Origin: Hyperoplus lanceolatus | Taxonomy: Eukaryota > Chordata > Actinopteri > Uranoscopiformes > Ammodytidae | Reading direction: 5' to 3' | NCBI GenBank assembly: GCA_026929865.2 | Contig: CM049407.1 | Coordinates: 32,083,501 to 32,147,500, forward strand | Length of the DNA stretch: 64,000 nucleotides | Shown: piece after piece, positions 51,481 to 63,383 of the stretch | Numbering within the stretch: the stretch's first letter is position 1 | How the letters are laid out: each line of letters starts with the position of its first letter | Made by a program: the position numbers and the translations under genes | Notes under the pieces: model-generated | Databases searched by the model: none | What the model saw: the letters and a program-made list of their open reading frames with translations, nothing else | Told to the model about the DNA's origin: nothing

Positions 51481-52200
51481 TTTGAATGGCTAACGATAAT
51501 GCTTATCGTGCTGACAGACCAAAGAAAGGTGGCGGTGTTGCTATTTATGTAAAATCAAACTTTTATGTAAAGGTCATTTTCTCAGAATCAGTCAGCACAA
51601 AATTGGAATTTCTGGCAGTGAATGTGGAATTAGTTAAGGGCCTCTGTATAACTGTTGTTGGGTGTCAAAGGCCTGGAAAATCTTTTTAACCTCACATTGA
51701 TAAATAATAAAATTCCTAGGTTATGGAAATCTGCATTTATTCTCCCTTCATTAAAAGGAGGTGACCGATCTACGTTAAGGAACTACAAACTAATATCTAA
51801 TCTGTCAGTACTGGCCACAATTCCAGAATCTCTAGTGATGGATCAATTTAAAGACTTTCTCCACACCAATGCCATTTATCTGCATTTCAATCAGGTTCAA
51901 TTGAGGACGTTCAAAGCAATCAGTCTCTTGGTTCCAACACTAACTCAGTGATAGGATTCAGAGCATAACACATGACGGTCTTTGCTCAAATAATCTACCC
52001 ATCCTCAAAGGCTGTACCACAGGGTTCTATATTATGCCCACTTTCACCATTTACATAAATAATCTAGATCAAAACGTGTCACATGCTATTTCCATTTTAA
52101 TGCTGATGACATGGTTATATATTGCTTTGCTCTTAAACAGGCCTTTGAAAACTTGTAGAAAAAATAGATTTTTAATCTCAATGGGTTTTTCCTTGTTAAA
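51480..52200 (+). mobile_element. CR1-like LINE, internally deleted fragment
   Basis: Endonuclease part: NAYRADRPKKGGGVAIYVKS, EFLAVNVELVKGLCITVVG. It then passes directly to reverse transcriptase sequence: LINNKIPRLWKSAFILPSLK, RNYKLISNLSVLATIPESLV (normally YRPISNLSVLAKI), and AVPQGSIL followed by a NADD-like active-site remnant near 52100 (the frame reads HFNADDMVIYCFA). The section between endonuclease and RT is lost and the frame changes at least twice, so it is dead. Confidence 0.75.
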
Positions 52201-52600
52201 TAAATGTTATAATCATTTTAGGCTTATGATTTGCCTTCATTTCCCAATATGTGACATGTGAATATATCTAACGTCCAGGCCAATCATACTGATCAACTGA
52301 TTAAATCCAGCCCCACTTCCATACAGTCCACAGAATGCGTAAGTGCCAATTAATGGGCGGCTCCTTCCATGATTAGCTCATGTTGCGCTTATAGCTAATC
52401 TGTGTCTTGGCAGGGAGCCACTCATGACCTGGCTTCCCTCCAGGTCTGAAGGCGCGGAGGCGAGCGGAGCGGCCTGGAGAAGATGTGCCAAACTGCAGTG
52501 GCACAAAGGAGACCTCACTGTTTATCAAAGATTAAGGAGTGTTTAGTATCTCTCCCTCCTCCTCCTGCTACTGCCTGCGCTCAAATATACACATCCGTAT
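52201..52600. other. Non-coding stretch, possible conserved block
   Basis: 52262-52480 is repeat-free and balanced in composition (contains GCCAATTAATGGGCGG and TCATGATTAGCTCATG-like words). This may be a regulatory element of the host intron, but nothing proves it. Confidence 0.4.

Positions 52601-52671
<71 letters not shown>
52601..52671. repeat. (CA)n microsatellite
   Basis: Perfect CA repeat of about 70 bp. Confidence 0.97.
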
Positions 52672-52674
<3 letters not shown>

Positions 52675-53390
52675 CACAACACCTCCAGCTCACACCGTAA
52701 TTGTTCCCAGCCCGAGAGTTTAATAAAGAACAAATTGCGGTTATTGGTGAGCAAACAGCACAGTATGGAGGTGGGAGTGTAATCATTGCAGTGCCAGAGC
52801 AGTACAGAGAGAGAGAAAGGACATCGGCCAATTTAATTAATATATCTGTCAGTCTCAGGCTCAGACTGGAGCAGCAGGATGTGTGGAGAGAGTTGAAGTG
52901 AGCACATCATTTAATGCTGATGTTTCACAGTGCTACTGGACACTCGAGACAAATTTGCCAACTCATGTATACAGTGATGTGTTTTACATGTAATGTTGTA
53001 ATGAATCATTCATAACAATCCTTCCTGGCAATGTAAGGTGTGACACAACAGCTGGTAAGATTGCCATACAGAGGGCATTGAAGCTAAATAAATATATCCA
53101 TCCATCCATCCATCCATGTATGATTTTTGCATATACCATTTTAAGTTACATAATATAATAATATGGTAACACTTTACAATAGAGTACACACAATTGTAGT
53201 AACAACTGCATAGTTATGCAGTAACTACTATGCCAATATTAAAACATTGTTTTTAGTAAATACTGCATAGTTATACATAAACAACTACATAGTTGTTGTT
53301 TTTATCTAAATGTATTGTAACATAAAGTTATAGTAGTTATGCAACAACCACAATTTGTTGTTTATAAAACTCAGGCTGGGAACAATTTGG
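52672..53390. other. Non-coding stretch with a possible short inverted-repeat element
   Basis: A (CATC)n run lies at 53097-53118. At 53163-53350 the sequence GGTAACACTTTACAATAGAG, followed by repeated GCATAGTTATGCAGTAACTA-like words in both orientations, resembles a fish MITE. Ends are undefined. Confidence 0.4.
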
Positions 53391-53391
53391 G

Positions 53392-53442
<51 letters not shown>
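53391..53442. repeat. (GT)n microsatellite
   Basis: Perfect TG run of about 50 bp, followed by a decayed GT-rich part to 53476. Confidence 0.95.
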
Positions 53443-53443
<1 letters not shown>

Positions 53444-53957
53444 ACGTGTGCTTATGCGTGTGCATGTGTGTGTGTGCATAACTTTCTTTTCCCCTTATAT
53501 ACTACCTTGCCCAGCCCTAGTCAATCGAGCCGTCATGTTCCCATAATGCTTTGTGGCAGCTGCGGCCCGATTCATACACACATGTATTGATTTTCTTCCC
53601 AGGTTTTTTTTCCTTCAACCCTTTATTTCTCTGGGTGTGAGGAGAGGAGCAGCTCCACCCCTGTGAAAGAACAAAGTCAATTCAACACGAAGGAGATCCT
53701 GGACGTATTCTCATGTATCTGTTATTCATCTGCCACCACTGCATTGCTACACAGCATAATCCTTATCTGTGTGGGATGCATGTGTAGGTATGAATGTGTG
53801 TGTTTGTGTTGCAGTCCACCCATCCATACAAACACTCCATTCTCCGCAGGCCACCTGACCCATTTTTCTGTGTGAATAACAATACTCCAGCCAATCATGC
53901 TGGAAAAACACTCTTCATCCAGCCTGTCACACGTCAGAGTCCCAAGCCTGCCTGTCG
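53443..53957. other. Non-coding stretch
   Basis: No gene supported. Confidence 0.55.
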
Positions 53958-53964
53958 ACAGAGA

Positions 53965-54027
<63 letters not shown>
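53958..54027. repeat. (GA)n microsatellite
   Basis: GA repeat of about 70 bp with one GTGA interruption. Confidence 0.96.
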
Positions 54028-54030
<3 letters not shown>

Positions 54031-55244
54031 CCTCCCTCCCTCCTTACCTCCCTTCCATCTCCTCCACACAGGGACCAGTAAAACCATGGCCCACCATTCT
54101 AGCCCCCAGCTCAAGGTTGTGCTGCACCAATGGCTGTGCTTCTTACAAAGAAAAGGGCAAAACAGACAGTGAGCAAGCTGCAAGCCTGCTACTAACAAAA
54201 GACATTCATTATCCAACACTACTGTAAGCTACAACACACAGTATATGGCAAATGTTTAGCTCCTATCCTGGCCTACGGACAAATGTTTAGTATGGGAGCA
54301 GACATACCAGAACAACACTATCCTCCTAAAAATACACAGTAATGCAGGAAAGGCAAATAATTGAAATGTATTTGCATACATTACCCCCTTTTTTTGCATT
54401 TATGCTGTTATAACTTGTTAATGAAGCATGTATGTAAACATTTTAACACATGATAATACAGTGTAGCCCACACACACCTGCCTCAGGACAATGCAGGGTC
54501 CAATCAGTGCGTCCATAGTGACAAGGATGAGTTGAAAACAAAAAGGTCAGCTTAGTTTTACTTACATCAACTAGCTCATCAACCATGCGACCCTAAGCCC
54601 ACAGACATTGTCCTGGCTCCATAGCAGCCCAGCATATAGAGGAGAAACAGTGGGCACTGTGGAAACACACGCTTACATCCAGCAGCCTTTTGATAGTAAC
54701 TCTTGATATTTACTTCAAAGGCCCATTATACGCAGCCAATTAAAGCCACACTGTGTGTCTGGCTCATCTCCCTCTCGTCTGCACGCAGGGATCCAGACTG
54801 GCAGCAGAAGAAACTCAAATACACATTGCAAATGTCAACAAACATGAAAGAAAGTGTGAAATGCACAAGATGGCTTGGCAAATGGCCAGACTGAGAGAGT
54901 CACAGCAATCTGCCATATCTTTTAACAACTGTCTTTACATGCTATCAAAACCAGCAGCACTGACTAATGGTAAGTATGACATTTTGGGTAACCTGTAATC
55001 ATTCATGTTCATTCATCGTTATTGTGAAAGAAATAAGAACATGGCACAAGGCATGTTTACCCATGTAATAGTAAATATATGTATGTATATTAAAAAAGTG
55101 CACAAAAAAACAGAGTGCACAAAAGGAGCATGAGCAAAAGAAAGAAGAAGATTGAAACAGAGAAGAGATGAGGGAAGGCTGAGCAGAGCTGTGTGATGGC
55201 TAACGGCCCTTGCGCTTAGCTCGTGTGCTGAATGAAAATAAGGC

Positions 55245-55247
<3 letters not shown>
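54028..55247. other. Non-coding stretch
   Basis: No gene or recognised element. Confidence 0.55.
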
Positions 55248-55325
<78 letters not shown>

Positions 55326-55326
55326 G

Positions 55327-55388
<62 letters not shown>
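55248..55388. repeat. Compound (TG)n-(GA)n microsatellite
   Basis: TG repeat (55248-55328) joined to a GA repeat (55329-55388). The 176-codon and similar frames crossing it are repeat translations. Confidence 0.97.
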
Positions 55389-55390
<2 letters not shown>

Positions 55391-55639
55391 TCTGCAGCAG
55401 GGCTGGGAGGCCCTACTGCTGCTGAATGCAGAGCAGGCAGCATCAGGCCAAATGACTACAAGGCCTCTCCTCAGTGACACCTGGGGACTGGCTTTGCTTC
55501 TACACAGCCCATCACTACGCAGCCCAACAGGAAGCACACACACTTCCACCAGGCACTAAGTAAAAACTTTTTCAGATGATTTTTTAAATATCTCCTGAAT
55601 GAGCAATATTAATTTGTATCACTCAAAAGCTGGGACTTT

Positions 55640-56000
55640 TCATCTTATGTCATTTAGACGGTTCTACAAGACCAACTCTCCCTCACTGCTAACATTGCTG
55701 CAACAACCCGATCATGTAGATACACACTGTACAACATCAGAAGGATCCGTCCCCTTCTAACCCAGAAGGCGGTGCAGTTTCTGGTCCAGGCACTTGTCAT
55801 CTCACGCCTAGACTACTGCAACTCTCTTCTGGCTGGTCTGCCTGCATGTGCTATCCGTCCACTGCAGCTCATTCAGAATTCAACTTACCAAAGTTCTCAC
55901 ACACTACACCGCTCCTCTGCTCCCTTCACTGGCTACCGGTAGCTGACCGCATTTGCTCCAAGGTACTGGTGCTATGGTACCAGTACCTTGGCAACAACCA
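55640..56000 (+). mobile_element. L2-group LINE fragment (RT C-terminal part)
   Basis: Across two frames the translation reads LYNIRRIRPLLTQKAVQFLV, ALVISRLDYCNSLLAGLP, RPLQLIQNS and then LCSLHWLPVADRI. These are signature segments of the region after the polymerase active site in L2-like LINEs. There is a frame change near 55880. Only about 120 codons are left. Confidence 0.75.
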
Positions 56001-56149
56001 CAGTCATGGCAGGGGGAAACCAGCTAACATGCTTACAGACTGAGTGATTGTTATTAGTAAACTAGGCTTAATTAAGTATTCTATAAGGTGTCAATTACAT
56101 TGTTTTTATTTTCCTTTCTGGGAGGTTGAATTTAATTCTCACCATGGGC

Positions 56150-57179
56150 CTCATTTATAAAACTGTGCGTAGATCGGATTCACGTGGAAATCTGGCGTAC
56201 AAAAGACACTCAGGAAGTGCTTGCGAACAAAAATATTCATATTTATAAAACAGTGCACACTTACATCTTACTCCTGTTTCCCTTCATAAATCACAATCAG
56301 CTCCAAATGTGGCGCAGCCTTTGCGGGCTTCACATAACGCCCACAATTACACATAAATAGTCATTAAACGCCCCAAATTAATATTAATTAACTCTGTGCA
56401 TGAAGGCGATCATGGTAAATGCAGACTGAAAAGGAAATAGAAAGAAATAGCGTGTGGCGATTGCTGTGAACGCTGCAGCCTCAGAATGTGTGGCTGAAAT
56501 AAAATTAAAAAACGATCCGACATACAAGAGAGACCCCCCATGATAAACTGATTCGAGTAATCCCTTCTAGGGTTAAAATAACTTCATAGCCCCTTTCAAA
56601 ACACAGTTATAACATGCTTAAGAATAAAGGAAAAAACACAAAGATAAAACGAAACAAAAGCAATAAAAAATTAACAAAACAGGGCCTAGGCTATGTGATG
56701 TAAAGTAAGCCTATGATTAATACAACTGTGCACTCCTGTCTGCCTGACTGAGGAATCGACAGCATCAAACGTAATATGTAATATTCTAATGCTGTGCACC
56801 TTAACCCTTATGTGGTGCTCGGGTCAAATTGACCCGTTTTATCTTTTTACTTTAGTTGTTTTTGTTGTCCTTCCATGGAGTGAAATCAATCAATCAGGCG
56901 ATTCTTTATACATTGTAAGAAGCGTCTTATCTATATTTGCAAAGGAACTCCGTATATAACACATGCCATGTAATATTTGGATTCAATTGGCACAAACGGA
57001 GTTTTTCGCATTTCATTCTTTTGCCATCGGCGTGGCCATTTCTCATTCCTCCAGTTTCTGTGCGTACGCCTGGGTCAGAATGTCTGTGGAGGCGCGCACA
57101 TTCTCCTGTCAGGGCATTACAGCAACTCCGCCTGTTGCAACAATTTATCACAAATATCAGCCAAATGTGATACAATTCT
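56150..57179. mobile_element. Possible PIF/Harbinger-type element, partial
   Basis: The start GGGCCTCATTTATAAAACTG then GCGTAGATC matches a terminal sequence I associate with fish Harbinger-like elements. A matching opposite interior appears at about 57050-57105 (GCGTACGCCTGGGTCAGAAT). The right terminal repeat was not found, possibly because of decay around the SINE at 57180. At 56803 TTAACCCTTATGTGGTGCTC may mark a separate piggyBac-like end. Family assignment is from memory of motifs. Confidence 0.4.
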
Positions 57180-57366
57180 TTTTTTTTTAAGATATTTTTT
57201 TTGGCATTTTTATGCTTTATTGACAGTGCAGAGAGACAGAGGTGAAATGGGGCAGAGAGGGGAGTGACATGCAGAGAACGACCGCGGGTGGGAATCGAAC
57301 CCGGGTCTGCTGCTGGGCCCGGCCCGGGAGGGGGACGCCTTACCAACTGAGCTAAAGGCGCCCCAT
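57180..57366 (-). mobile_element. tRNA-derived SINE, copy 2 (young, 17-bp target duplication)
   Basis: The element is flanked by AAATGTGATACAATTCT at 57163-57179 and again at 57367-57383, a perfect 17-bp duplication. On the minus strand it has A box TAGCTCAGTTGGTAAGGCG, B box GGTTCGATTCC (57291-57301), the body with GTCACTCCCCTCTCTGCCCC and an A-rich 3' tail. It is very similar to copy 1 at 12635-12820, differing by an extra AGAGAGACAG stretch and a few substitutions. Confidence 0.92.
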
Positions 57367-57383
57367 AAATGTGATACAATTCT

Positions 57384-58040
57384 GAATGGAATCACACATC
57401 ATTCTGTTGAGTTTACATAAATCACCAGCATTTTGGTAAACAGATTAAATAACTGATTAAATATTAAAAAAAAATGAATACAGTACATATGTTAACAGAA
57501 TGCCGTCCGATTTTAACACAAGTAGACACAGATGATAACTACAACCTAGAGAAGGTCTGGGAGAAGTTTGGTTGTGGGGCCAATTTATTATTTAACAAAC
57601 ATATTTCGATTCATAGCAGCCATGTTTTTTGAACCCCATTGATGATTTATAATAGAAATGTAAAGCTTCATCCGTTGATTTCATATTGGGCCAAATTTCA
57701 TGTTTCTAGCTCATTCTAGCTCTTTGTTCTTTGAGCTGCAGCATAAGCCAAATAATACCAAACCTGGGTAAACTGAGAAATTAATAAATGGAATCAGTTG
57801 AGCTGTATGGTCATGGCTAACAAGAGTTTACTTACTCAGACATTTGGATGGGTTGCGGCATAGAATGGAATACAAAACAATATCTGTTATTATAATGCAT
57901 TGGGGGGGGGGGGGGGCCCCCCCCCCCCCCCCCCCCCCGCCAAACCCCAACCCCCCTTTTTCCCCCCCGAAAAAATTTGGTTGGAAAGGGACCTAGTCCA
58001 TTTACCATACATTTAGTTTAGTACTGTATTTTTTAAGTGG
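57384..58040. other. Non-coding stretch with a homopolymer block
   Basis: No gene. Contains G15 followed by C22 at 57902-57938, then runs such as CCCCCCTTTTTCCCCCCC and GAAAAAATTTGG to about 57990. The block looks like an assembly or sequencing artefact rather than biology. Confidence 0.7.
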
Positions 58041-58407
58041 GTGTAAATTAGGGCTGTAACGATATGTGTATCAAGCCGAGAATCGCGATACACAGAGCCA
58101 CAATCCCGCATCGCAGTCTGAAAAGGCAGTAATTATTATTATTAATTTTTTAGGCTTAAGTTTTGGATAAAAGGTTTGGTGAGGAAGCTGTAGCTGTTAG
58201 GTTGTTATCTGTTTTCTATTTGATTTTTGGTTTACTGCACAGTTCAATATTTTATTTTATAATTTTTCAATAGTACTGTATTATCTTGTTACAGAGAAGA
58301 GAGAAATGTTATATCTTTGGTTATTTATTTATTCATGTTGCTTGTATTGTTCTTTGTGTTCAAATCGGTTCAGGTTATAAATGTTAAATTAGGTTAAATG
58401 TTATTAT

Positions 58408-58855
58408 TAGGGCTGTCAAAATTATCGCGTTAACGCAGAGTGATTCATTTCTGGAAATAACGCGTTAATTTTTTTTTATTGCAATTAACGCATGTGCAGA
58501 ATGATCCGCCCCGTGCATCCCACCGGCTCTGAACTACAGTCACTCTAAGTTGTGGTTGACCCAGGATCAGTAGCTGCGCGCAGCCAAACATAAAAGCACG
58601 CTAGCCCATGCCGTGTTTGAAACTGCTAACGGTCACGTCTGTGTCGGGGGCATAGATAGTTTATAAAATCAACTGCCGCGGGTGACAGTTGATGTCGGGA
58701 GCAACAGGCGGAGAAACATTGTCCGCTCTATTCAGAGCGCGCGAGGACACAAACGTCTGCAGTTTTCAGAGGTGTGTGTGAGTAGACAACATAACGTTGG
58801 CTTCCTGGTACAAATGAACAGTGAACGTGTTCGTGCGTACAAACGTACAAACGTA

Positions 58856-58930
<75 letters not shown>

Positions 58931-59309
58931 ACCGCGGACTGTAATCAAGTTGTATTCAAGAATGCACAACCTATAGATTCACAAAATAAATGCCATTATA
59001 TAGACTATATTTGCCCAAAGACATAGTAAAGAGACAGACCAATTGAATTATGGTGTGGTAGGTATATATTTTAGTTTGATTTAAATTTATTTTCAGTATT
59101 AAAACCATCATTTGGATTTTTAATTAATAACAATACTAATTTTAAATGTACATATCCACCTCCTGTCCTTTATCTTTCTGTTCATACAACAATATATAGA
59201 GAACATTTTAATTTTTCAAGCATATTTCGAATGGTAAAATTAATCGTGATTAATCCACAGAATCCTGTGATTAATCTGATTAAAAATGTTTAATCGTTTG
59301 ACAGCCCTA
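58408..59309. mobile_element. hAT-type non-autonomous element with 8-bp target duplication
   Basis: The left end reads TAGGGCTGTCAAAATTATCG; the right end on the minus strand reads TAGGGCTGTCAAACGATTAA. Flanks are GTTATTAT (58400-58407) and GTTATTAC (59310-59317), matching at 7 of 8 positions, as expected for hAT insertions. Both subterminal regions carry ATTAA/TTAAT-rich words (GCGTTAACGC, GATTAATC). A CA microsatellite sits inside. No transposase frame. Confidence 0.8.
58858..58923. repeat. (CA)n microsatellite inside the hAT element
   Basis: Perfect CA repeat of about 65 bp, preceded by three ACAAACGT-type units. Confidence 0.96.
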
Positions 59310-59392
59310 GTTATTACAAATGTTGTTTATTCAGATAAAATGTTTTTCAAATTTCTAAATTCATTGTATGTATCGAATCGTGGGTCAAAAAT

Positions 59393-61282
59393 CGAGAGGG
59401 TCGCCTCCCTTCGCCTCCGGTTGTGGGGGGGAAGACTCTGACTGTTGTCTGTGCGTACGCACCGAACAGCAGTTCGGAGTATTCGGCCTTCTTGGAGACC
59501 CTGAACGGAGTCCTGCATGGGGCTCCGGTAGGGGACTCCATAGTTCTGCTGGGAGACTTTAACGCTCACGTGGGCAATGATGGAGACACCTGCAGAGTCG
59601 TGATTGGGAGGAACGGCCTCCCCGATCTGAACCCGAGTGGTCGTTTGTTGTTAGACTTCTGTGCTGGTCATGGTTTGTCTATAACGAACACCATGTTCGA
59701 ACATAAGGATGCTCATAAGTGTACATGGTACCAGAGCACTCTAGGCCGAAGGTCAATGATCGATTTTGTGATCGTATCATCTGATCTGAGGCCGCATGTT
59801 TTGGACACTCGGGTGAAGAGAGGGGCGGAGCTGTCAACTGATCACCTGGAGTGACCTGGTAAGCCCAAACGAGTAGTGCGGGTGAACTGGGAACGTCTGG
59901 CGGAGGCCCCTGTCCAAGAGATCTTTAATTCGCACCTCCGGCAGAGCTTTTCTAGCATCCCTGTGGAGGTTGGGGGCATTGAACCCGAGTGGTCGATGTT
60001 CAAAACTTACATTGCTGAAGCTGCGGCAGGCAGCTGTGGTCTCAAGGTCTTAGGTGCCTCAAGGGGCGGTAACCCTCGAACGCCGTGGTGGACCTCGGTG
60101 GTCAGGGAAGCCGTCCGACTGAAGAAGGAGTGCTTCCGGGATATGTTGTCTCGGGGGATTCCTGAGGCAGTTGCAAGGTACCGACTTGCCCGAAGGGCTG
60201 CAGCCTCTGCCGTGTCAGAGGCAAAGCAGCGGGTGTGGGAGAAGTTCGGAGAAACCATGGAGAAGGACTTTCGGTCGGCACCCAAGTGTTTCTGGAAGAC
60301 CGTCCGGCACCTCAGGAGGGGGAAGTGGGGAACCATCCAAGCTGTGTACAGTAAGGATGGGACGCTGTTGACCTCAACTGAGGAGGTAGTCGATCGGTGG
60401 AAGGAGCACTTTGAGGAACTACTGAATCCGACTAACACGCCCTCTATGTTGGAGGCAGAGCTGGAGGCTGATGGGGGATCATCGTCAATTTCCCTGGTGG
60501 AAGTCACTGAGGTAGTCAAACAACTCCACAGTGGCAAAGCCCCGGGGGTTGATGAGATCCGTCCAGAAATGCTGAAAGCAATGGGTGTGGAGGGGCTGTC
60601 TTGGATGACACGCCTCTTCAACATTGCGTGGAAGTCGGGTACAGTGCCGAAGGAGTGGCAGACCGGGGTGGTGGTTCCTATTTTCAAAAAGGGGGACCAG
60701 AGAGTGTGTGCCAACTACCGGAGTATCACACTTCTCAGCCTCCCCGGCAAAGTCTACTCCAAGGTGCTGGAAAGGAGGGTTCGGCCAATAGTCGGACCTC
60801 AGATTGAAGAGGAACAATGCGGATTCCGTCCTGGCCGTGGAACAACGGACCAGCTCTTCACTCTCGCAAGGATCCTAGAGGGAGCTTGGGAGTTTGCTCA
60901 CCCAGTCTACATGTGTTTTGTAGATCCGGAGAAGGCTTATGACCGGGTTCCCCGGGAGATACTGTGGGGGGTGCTACGGGAGTATGGGGTGTACACTCAA
61001 AGCAAGAGCTGTGTCCGGGTTCTCGGTAGTAAGTCAGACCCGTTTCCGGTGGGGGTTGGCCTCCGCCAGGGCTGCGCTTTATCACCAATCCTGTTTGTAA
61101 TATTCATGGACAGGATACCAAGGCGTAGTCGTGGTGGGGAGGGGTTGCAGTTTGGTGGGTCCACGTCCAGTAAGGCCTGGGAACGCCTCGGGATACCCCA
61201 GTCAGAGCTGGTTGATGTGGCCCGGGAAAAGGAAGTTTGGGGCTCCCTGCTCAAGCTGCTGCCCCCGCAACCCGATTTCGGA
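59393..61282 (+). mobile_element. RTE-clade (Rex3-like) LINE, truncated and internally deleted
   Basis: 5' truncated within the endonuclease and lacking the usual 3' tail. The protein wording (CGFRPGRGTTDQLFTLARIL, LRQGCALSPILF) is that of RTE-clade fish LINEs of the Rex3 type. GC content is clearly higher than its neighbours. It abuts the right end of the outer hAT remnant. The sequence after about 61282 no longer looks like the element. Confidence 0.85.
59423..61270 (+). pseudogene. Rex3-like endonuclease/reverse transcriptase remnant
   Basis: Endonuclease: [32 protein letters not shown] and STDH. A short deletion removes codons after STDH and an in-frame TGA stands at 59852-59854. The frame then runs from 59876 with RVNWERLAEAPVQEIFNSHL, GKAPGVDEIRPEMLKAMG, VPKEWQTGVVVPIFKKGDQR, FVDPEKAYDRVP and GLRQGCALSPILFVIFMDRI. 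After LQFGG it skips to KAWERLGIPQSELVDVAREK, a much later part, so the YADD polymerase site is deleted. The reading frame past about 61270 is flank. It cannot make an active enzyme. Confidence 0.85.
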
Positions 61283-63233
61283 TATTCAAGGGAAATAACG
61301 TTAGAAAAATTAAACTGTCAACTGGAAGATATTATCTCCAAGGGTCAATATTGGAGCATGAATTTGATATATTTTTTAGGTAGCATGTTATAACCTCAGA
61401 GCATTATACATGCTATATCGCACAGCTTCTGCACTGTTACTTTATTTGGATGTCCTGACTAAATGCATTTTTCATCATCATTTTCCATTCTTTCCTAATG
61501 GACACCAGGGGTCTTAAAGTGGTGCTTTGTTCGTCTACTCAGAAACCATTAAAAAAGGTCCACGTCCAGTGAGACTTATAGAGGGCCTGAGGTCATCATG
61601 CTACACCTTCTAAACTTAAAGAGAAAATAAATTATTCACGTCAGAGACAAAAAAGCTGTATTTCACAACATTTTTAGTTTCAAGTCCAAGTGTTGATATT
61701 ATTTTTATTCATTAAAAATTTAAATGTTCAACCTCGGTCATCGAGACGAGGGGTTAATCTTGTGTTGCACTATCAGTTGATGTGCATATAGACTCATAGA
61801 GACACACACACAAAGTGCACTTAAAATGTGTGTAGATGAGGATGAGGGGAATGGACGGTGCGTCAGTAAGATGCGTGCACCGAGACGTGAATAAAGACCA
61901 TTTGCTCATGGATTCATAGGCTTCCGTCATCCATTATTTAGCATGGAGAAAGCAGTGGATTGGTGGCTGGATGATTCTTCTGACAGCGTTTACATGGCTG
62001 ACGGCTACAAACGTGATGATTTTTACTACTCAAGATAACCCTTTGTGTTGACAGTGCCAACACTTTTTTCTCTCAACGATTTGGCATTCCAAAACAAAGG
62101 AAAATCTTGCAGCCATTAACAATTGGTGAAAAGTTAAAAACACACAAACGCATTGAAAATGTGATATAGTATCAATTCCATCTGCCATTGGACATACCCA
62201 TATCTGAAAACATGCTCGGGGCAAATCCATTTATGAACAATTAAAAGATTGCTATAGGATTCAACATGGCCGATTTCGCCTCAGCGGACAAATGTGAAAC
62301 GTCAACAAAAAATAGCAGTCTCCAAATAGCAGTCGCCAGCCAGCATTCGCCCTCCATCCAAAAGCAAAATGACATTAGCGCTTGTCTATTGAGTTTGCTA
62401 AATGCCCCACATAAAATGAATTTGCCCCCCAGGGATGGGAAACAATTGCGCAGGCGAGTGTTCCATTTAAGTGATTTGAATGATCCGAGTGCTGCAGTGC
62501 TTCCTATCAAGCAGAGAAATGGGTCAATACACTGAGACTAAGTGACATGGCTGGCAGCCTGCGCTCTCATGGAAGAGGGGTGGGACCTCACTGTCATTGG
62601 GTCAGACACACTTACAGAATGGGCCTGGGCAGCTGGTAAAACTAGTTCTTGTGTAAGTGAATGTAAAAAAGTTTGTATGAAACTGTCTACACACACACCT
62701 CTGCTAAAACAATGCTCAATTTAAGCTATGAAAGCTGAGAATTAGGCTATGTTTCCTAAATATGCTCTGTCTCTACTCCATCGCTCAGCGTATTTTCTGT
62801 TTTTTTTATCCACCAACTTTTCCACTTATTTTGTTGTAATCGTTATTGCAGGAAAGCTTAATCTAGCAGCCAATTTAGTAGCATAAAGAGTAAAACCATT
62901 CAGCAGATTTCAAACCACATCTGAGCTGATGGCTCACAATGATTTGTTCTAAGTTGTTTGTGGTCAGTAAAACAATATGTAAATGAATGTGGTAAAAAAT
63001 GTATAAATGTAAAATGCATCAATGAAAATCAGTCTTCCAGACTGGGTTAATTACTATGATCTTTCATAACATGAGAGATCCATAAGAATCTTACTAGAAC
63101 AACTCATCAAATAGACTAATCAGTAACTAAATATTGATGCCAAAATTGACACTGCCCTATATGTTCAATAGGAATTTGACATTTGAGACATTAGTCAATA
63201 GATAATGTAGTAAAGAAAGATGCCATGACTTAC
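61283..63233 (-). other. DSCAM intron 3, proximal part; no gene seen
   Basis: Unique non-coding sequence directly downstream (leftwards) of DSCAM exon 3. 62260-62540 is repeat-free and may hold a conserved element, but its 89-codon frames on both strands show no domain. No further exon was recognised. Confidence 0.6.
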
Positions 63234-63383
63234 TTTCAGCGTTGATTGACATTGTGTCCTTCTCCCAGGATACAACAGTGATGTAGGCCTCCACTGAGGC
63301 AGGGATAATGCACTTGAAGACGGCCACATTGCCTCTCATGGCTTTCTGGTCCTCCACCCGCACAGTGTAGGGCTCCCGTAGGA
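63234..63383 (-). CDS. dscam: DSCAM exon 3: start of second Ig domain
   Basis: The 150-bp exon begins with TC, which completes the split valine codon from the previous exon, then encodes 49 codons starting [17 protein letters not shown]. It contains the first Ig2 cysteine (VAVFKC) and the core tryptophan (VVSWEKD). It ends after INAE plus one base at a consensus donor GTAAGT (63233-63228). The acceptor is a clear pyrimidine tract ending CCCCAG. The second cysteine of this Ig domain must be in exon 4. I did not find exon 4 to the left, so the intron following this exon probably exceeds 63 kb. The reading frame is open and no disruption is seen. An apparent continuation beyond the donor is intron. 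Confidence 0.95.

Larger units (their letters stand above)
58041..59395. mobile_element. Outer hAT-like element remnant
   Basis: The left end GGGCTGTAACGATATGTGTA then TCAAGCCGAGAATCGCGATA and a right-end remnant (minus strand GATTTTTGACCCACGATTCG then ATACATAC near 59365-59393) look like opposite ends of one fish element. A second element at 58408-59309 is inserted inside. The right terminus is cut by the RTE LINE. Confidence 0.45.

Noticed and set aside
62241..62535. 89-codon frames on both strands near DSCAM
   Set aside because: Overlapping opposite frames without domain or splice context; treated as intronic.
63157..63233. Extension of the DSCAM exon 3 frame into the tail [17 protein letters not shown]
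   Set aside because: The consensus donor GTAAGT lies before it, and the tail does not resemble the DSCAM Ig2 domain.
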